A stretch of 8,079 bases of DNA from JBJEFI01 sp051873875. GTDB taxonomy: Bacteria; Bacillota; Bacilli; Bacillales; Bacillaceae_G. Shown one piece after another: positions 5,437 through 8,079 of the stretch (position 1 is the first letter of the stretch; each line of letters begins with the position of its first letter). Below the pieces are notes generated by a model that was given only the letters and a program-made list of their open reading frames with translations, made no database searches and was not told where the DNA came from. The stretch is from the NCBI GenBank assembly GCA_051873875.1, contig JBJEFI010000097.1:1-8079 (forward strand), in the 5' to 3' direction. Both the position numbers and the translations under genes were made by a program.

Positions 5437-5907
5437 ATGAAAATCAAACAGGACACTATAGCTAGGCCATTGCCTTCAGATGAATTAATAAAAAATCACG
5501 AAAAGTTTTGGAGACTTTTATTACCAGAGTCTTTCTTAGAATTTATAAAAGAAAATAATGGTGTAGAGGTTGAGGAAGCAACATTTGAGTGTAACAACCG
5601 TGGTTATGCGCTAGAAAGGTTTTTGTGTATATTAGATGATATTGAGAATCATCCAAAAGGAATTTATGACATAGATGTTGTATTTTCACAAATAGGTGAA
5701 AGGTTAACTGATAACGAAGACTTATTAGGGGCAGAGGTATTGCCAATAGCTAGTGTATTTGCGGGTGACTTTGTATGCTTAGATTTTAGAACAGATAAAA
5801 ATAATCCATCTGTTTGTATATGGTCTCATGAAGAATCTGGTAAGTTTGAGCCTGTTACATATAATTTGGCAAATAACTTTACTGAATTTTTAAAGATACT
5901 TGAATAG
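5437..5907 (+). CDS. SMI1/KNR4 (SUKH) family immunity protein, stand-alone
   Basis: A 156-residue soluble protein. LPESFLEFIKENNG at 29-42 is the usual SMI1/KNR4 entry motif, and LPIASVFAGDFVCLDFR at 92-108, then VCIWSHEES, completes the typical SUKH core. ATG 5437 is preferred because AGAAAGGAG at 5421-5429 sits seven bases upstream; the longer frame from 5389 has no such site and adds non-homologous residues. No toxin frame precedes it: it is bounded by terminators on both sides (5305-5359 and 5981-6014). It therefore looks like an orphan immunity gene kept to protect against a toxin tip not encoded in this window. Its toxin target cannot be read from the sequence. Confidence 0.85.
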   Translation: MKIKQDTIARPLPSDELIKNHEKFWRLLLPESFLEFIKENNGVEVEEATFECNNRGYALERFLCILDDIENHPKGIYDIDVVFSQIGERLTDNEDLLGAEVLPIASVFAGDFVCLDFRTDKNNPSVCIWSHEESGKFEPVTYNLANNFTEFLKILE

Positions 5908-5980
5908 AGAGTACAAGTTGAAAATATAGGAAATTGAATGTGATATTAATAATGGATAATTTTTAGAGTATGGAAGAAAG

Positions 5981-6014
5981 CACCTGATTGCCTTTTGAGC
6001 AACAGGTGTTTTTT
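5981..6014 (+). terminator. Rho-independent terminator after the SMI1 gene
   Basis: CACCTGATTGC pairs with GCAACAGGTG (one bulged base) around CTTTTGA, followed by six T. Confidence 0.85.
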
Positions 6015-6068
6015 ATTAAAGTTTTAGATCTTGGTCAACATAGATGATGCATTAATGAAATTCATAAC

Positions 6069-6213
6069 TCATGAAGGTTGTACCATCAAGGCAATCTGTT
6101 TTAGTACTTTGTTTGTGAAAATAATAAGATAAACAGGCGAGATGACATTTTACATGGCAGCGGTAGTTATGACATGGATTGGCTAATAAACTAACGAGAA
6201 TGACAAAGCTCGT
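6069..6213 (+). repeat. Conserved noncoding module of E2 (copy 2)
   Basis: Palindrome box at 6069-6088, 19-mer AGGCGAGATGACATTTTAC at 6135-6153, AAACTAACGA at 6188-6197 and CTCGT at 6209-6213. ACGAG (6193-6197 region) can pair with CTCGT across a 10-base loop. Box spacing matches E1 to within one base. Confidence 0.7.
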
Positions 6214-6271
6214 GACGATAAACAATGGATAACGTGAAAGGGCGTTCTATTACTGCTTTGAATTAAAAAAT

Positions 6272-6299
6272 TTGGGTTGTGTAAAGATGGCCGTATAAT
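6272..6299 (+). promoter_or_regulatory. Candidate promoter of the E2 recombinase
   Basis: TATAAT at 6294-6299 is a perfect -10 box. A poor -35 (TTGGGT, 6272-6277) lies 16 bases upstream. The start of transcription would fall just before the conserved dyad at 6321-6348, which would place the dyad in the 5' leader. Confidence 0.45.
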
Positions 6300-6320
6300 A
6301 CTTGCTATTCGTTTAAAAAG

Positions 6321-6348
6321 CGTTACATAAATTTTAATTTTCGTAACG
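6321..6348 (+). promoter_or_regulatory. Conserved dyad before the E2 recombinase start
   Basis: CGTTAC (6321-6326), 16 bases, GTAACG (6343-6348), then GGGAGG. Same arms, same spacing and same place as in E1 (1922-1949). Confidence 0.55.
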
Positions 6349-6361
6349 GGAGGATGAAAGG

Positions 6362-7137
6362 TTGAACGTTGTTGGGTATATACGAGTCTCCACTCAAGGG
6401 CAAGCAAGAGATGGATATAGCTTGAAATATCAAGAAGATGAAATTAAAGCATATTGTGAAGAACAAGGCTGGAACTTGAAACTAATTTTTAGAGATGAAG
6501 GAATTAGTGGCGCAACACTGAATGAAGAGGCATTAGAAATTGACAGGGTGGGCTTACAGGAAATGTTGGCTCACCTTTCGTCTGTCCCAATTGATTATGT
6601 GGTGGTATTGAACACAAGCCGATTATGGCGGTCAGATATTGTGAAGGTACTAATACAACGAGAGTTGAAGAAATATGGCTGTGACATTAAAAGCATTGAA
6701 CAACCCTTTTACAGTATCCATAAGAAAGACCCAAATGATTTTTTGGTCAATGGATTAATGGAATTATTAGACCAATATCAACGACTTGAATTGCACTCAA
6801 ACTAACAAAAGAAGAGAAATAAAAAAGCGAAGGAAGGTGGTTATGCGGGGGTCGAGCAACATTTGGCTACCAAAAGCAGAAAGGTGATAAGTAGTTAAAA
6901 ATACATAACGGTCATGCAGAAGTAGTCAATCGAGTGTACAATCTGAAGTAATTGCATAAACAATGGTCTTTGTCTAAGCTGGCGGAGACATTAAATAAAG
7001 AAGGTTATAGAACAACGCAAGGTAAACAGTTTACCAAAGTACAAGTGAAAAGCATTTTAGACGGGAAAAGTTTTTATCAAGGGATCTATACATACGGACA
7101 AATATAAGCAAATGGCAAGCATGAAGTAATAATTTAA
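6362..7137 (+). pseudogene. Small serine recombinase, frameshifted and decayed
   Basis: The N-terminal 143 codons remain open from TTG 6362 (GGGAGG site upstream) and keep the catalytic domain: GYIRVST with the serine, RDEGISGAT, and SRLWRSD. After QYQRLEL a one-base loss throws the frame off (stop at 6803-6805). The remaining sequence still aligns to E1 in other frames: KAKEGGYAG, then ATFGYQKQKGDK, then WSLSKLAETLNKEGYRTTQGK, FTKVQVKSILDGKSFYQGIYTYGQI. It has at least one further frameshift near 6850 and in-frame stops at about 6894, 6948 and 7105. The match ends at GKHEVII and the stop at 7135-7137, the same end point as E1. It cannot make a functional full-length enzyme. Confidence 0.9.
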
Positions 7138-7158
7138 GAGTTACTTAAAAAAGGGACT

Positions 7159-7208
7159 CATTTTCTTATAAGCTCTTTTGAAACGATGAAAATGGATAGG
7201 CTTTCGTA
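7159..7208 (+). repeat. Conserved right end of E2
   Basis: CATTTT (7159-7164), 24 bases, AAAATG (7189-7194), and the 23-base right-end sequence at 7186-7208. This is the same layout as 2770-2819. The ankyrin reading frame begins inside or directly after its last bases. Confidence 0.6.
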
Positions 7209-7532
7209 AATAGTGGAGTATCTAATAGCAAAGGTATATATATTGATGCCAAAGGTGGTACCTTTGATGCTTCTGCATTAAATTTGGCAGCAGGAGCTGG
7301 TCATTTGGAGATAGTAAAGTATTTAATAGAGAATGGTGCAGAATTAGATGTGAGCTTAACAAAAAGAAACCCGTTATTTGGAGCAATTTATGGCGGGCAT
7401 AAAGAAGTAGTTCAGTTTCTAGTTGAAAAAGGAATAAATATTTCAATTAGATATACCGGAGAGAATATTAAGTATATGAATGCATATGAATATGCTAGAC
7501 AATTTGGCAAACAGAAATTACTGAATATTTAA
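7200..7532 (+). pseudogene. Ankyrin-repeat protein, probable immunity protein, 5'-truncated
   Basis: The open frame starts after TAG 7197-7199, inside the E2 right end, with no start codon or ribosome binding site. From about FVNSGV (7203) it reads as an ankyrin protein. One clear repeat is ASALNLAAGAGHLEIVKYLIENGAELDV, a second is NPLFGAIYGGHKEVVQFLVEKGINISI, and a partial third ends in AYEYARQFGKQKLL. Ankyrin proteins act by protein binding, and small ones near polymorphic toxins commonly serve as immunity proteins, which is my inference here from location. The N-terminal part (probably part of the first repeat and the start) is missing at the E2 junction and is not found to the left of E2. 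A TTG at 7284 is the first possible start but has no site in front of it. Confidence 0.75.
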
Positions 7533-7646
7533 AGCAGAAGATGGAGGAAAAATAAAGTATTTATATTAGCTATAAACAAATCAAGCAATACAATCATGTA
7601 AAAATAAGAATAAAAAAGTTAATAAACTATGATTTAATTATGTTTT

Positions 7647-7693
7647 CAGAGAAATACAGGAATTAATCGATTCTTGTATTTCTCTGTTTTTTT
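7647..7693 (+). terminator. Rho-independent terminator after the ankyrin gene
   Basis: CAGAGAAATACA (7647-7658) pairs perfectly with TGTATTTCTCTG (7675-7686), with an inner GAAT/ATTC pairing, followed by seven T. Confidence 0.9.
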
Positions 7694-7818
7694 GGTAATC
7701 CAGCTCTCAAACGTGATTGATTTTGTAATTGAACCTAGTTTTTTCATACTTTCTCCATTTTTATCTTTTATATTTAAAGATAGAAACTGAAGGGAATAAA
7801 TAAGGCCTGCTCATTTAA
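7694..7818. other. Intergenic, no gene seen
   Basis: AT-rich stretch. The only structure noticed is TATCTTT (7762-7768) with AAAGATA (7776-7782), a small inverted repeat without a T tract. It is probably the old promoter side of the methyltransferase remnant. Confidence 0.4.
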
Positions 7819-7980
7819 AGAAAGTGTACGGTCGATATCATAAAGAAAAGATATAACAGGATTTCAAGTATATATGAAAGCATGGATAAGATGATTAAGG
7901 AAAAGTGGAGACGAGAATTGCTGAGAGAGATGTCAGGCAAAGTTCTGGAAGCAGGTGTAGGTACCTGCGCCAACCTTTGA
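7819..7980 (+). pseudogene. N-terminal fragment of a class I SAM-dependent methyltransferase
   Basis: The frame reads DIIKKRYNRISSIYESMD, then KEKWRRELLREMSGK, then VLEAGVGTCANL and a stop at 7978-7980. The first two parts match the N-terminal helices, and VLEAGVGTxANL matches SAM-binding motif I (normally GxGTG) of the UbiE/Methyltransf_11-like enzymes common in Bacillus. Motif I has Cys where Gly is expected, and the protein ends immediately after it. No start codon fits at the front: an ACG sits at 7828 where an ATG might once have been. The rest of the enzyme does not follow in this phase. It is a remnant, cut at or near 7975. Confidence 0.7.
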
Positions 7981-7996
7981 GGTCCCTAAAAAATAA

Positions 7997-8079
7997 GTCA
8001 ACCTCGACGACCTCCTAAACGGAAATCGTTTTTATGGCAAGCAAATGAAGCTAGAATATGAGGAATGGAAGAACCTGAA
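7997..8079 (+). other. Unidentified open frame running off the right edge
   Basis: After a TAA at 7994-7996 this frame reads VNLDDLLNGNRFYGKQMKLE and continues to the edge. The residue mix looks protein-like. The same phase before the TAA (from 7961, VPAPTFEVPKK) is also open, so the TAA may be a nonsense change in a longer gene fused to the methyltransferase remnant. I do not recognise the family. Confidence 0.3.

Larger units (their letters stand above)
6055..7208 (+). mobile_element. Element E2: decayed second copy of the recombinase element
   Basis: Carries the same parts in the same order as E1: palindrome, 19-mer, AAACTAACGA/CTCGT boxes, dyad, recombinase and right end. It lacks the E1 hairpin and leader terminator, so its leader is about 230 bases shorter. 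The recombinase is heavily mutated. Its right end abuts the middle of an ankyrin gene. Limits come from comparison with E1. E1 and E2 differ at many positions, so they are old relatives rather than a recent duplication. Confidence 0.6.

Noticed and set aside
6030..6130. Open stretch VNIDDALMKFITHEG... left of E2 as the missing ankyrin N-terminus
   Set aside because: No ankyrin consensus, runs through the conserved palindrome and has no start signal.
7249..7269. AAAGGT-GGT-ACCTTT palindrome resembling the element's left-end palindrome
   Set aside because: Lies inside ankyrin codons (Lys-Gly-Gly-Thr-Phe) beyond the E2 right end and has no counterpart after E1; most likely chance.

Overview
The window is AT-rich, with AGGAG-type ribosome binding sites, T-tailed terminators and protein families (SUKH and ankyrin immunity proteins, an Imm47-like protein, small serine recombinases, an IS110 transposase) typical of Bacillus, most likely the Bacillus cereus group. 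The organism call is inference from gene content. The window appears to be the downstream part of a polymorphic-toxin locus: a toxin C-terminus with its immunity gene, followed by an array of spare toxin and immunity modules separated by mobile DNA. All recognised genes are on the + strand.

Layout: (1) 1-548, the C-terminal end of a larger toxin that enters from the left, with an HNH-like (GHH) nuclease tip; (2) 553-1365, an Imm47-like immunity gene just after the toxin stop; (3) about 1425-2819, element 'E1', a structured noncoding leader plus a small serine recombinase gene broken by one nonsense codon; (4) about 2820-4192, an IS110-family insertion sequence with an intact transposase; (5) 4194-4709, an HNH toxin C-terminal cassette with no start codon, which opens with the same 12 bases that mark the toxin-domain boundary in gene 1, followed by its SUKH-4-like immunity gene (4714-5259) and a strong terminator; (6) 5437-5907, a stand-alone SMI1/KNR4 (SUKH) immunity gene with its own terminator; (7) about 6055-7208, element 'E2', a second and more decayed copy of the same recombinase element; (8) 7200-7532, an ankyrin-repeat protein that has lost its N-terminus at the E2 right edge, followed by a terminator; (9) 7819-7980, a fragment of a SAM-dependent methyltransferase, then an unidentified open frame leaving the window.

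How it fits together: the first toxin and Imm47-like gene look like the active pair. The startless HNH cassette plus SUKH-4 looks like a silent replacement tip that could be joined to the main toxin at the shared GGGTACGGGTAA/Gly-Thr-Gly junction. The stand-alone immunity genes would protect against siblings carrying other tips. The most novel-looking item is the paired E1/E2 element. The two copies have diverged in protein and DNA, yet keep a noncoding module of about 145 bases with the same internal spacing, a dyad before the recombinase start with the same 16-base spacer, and a conserved right end. This suggests a small recombinase-based mobile element family with a functional DNA site or RNA in its leader, scattered through a toxin-immunity array.
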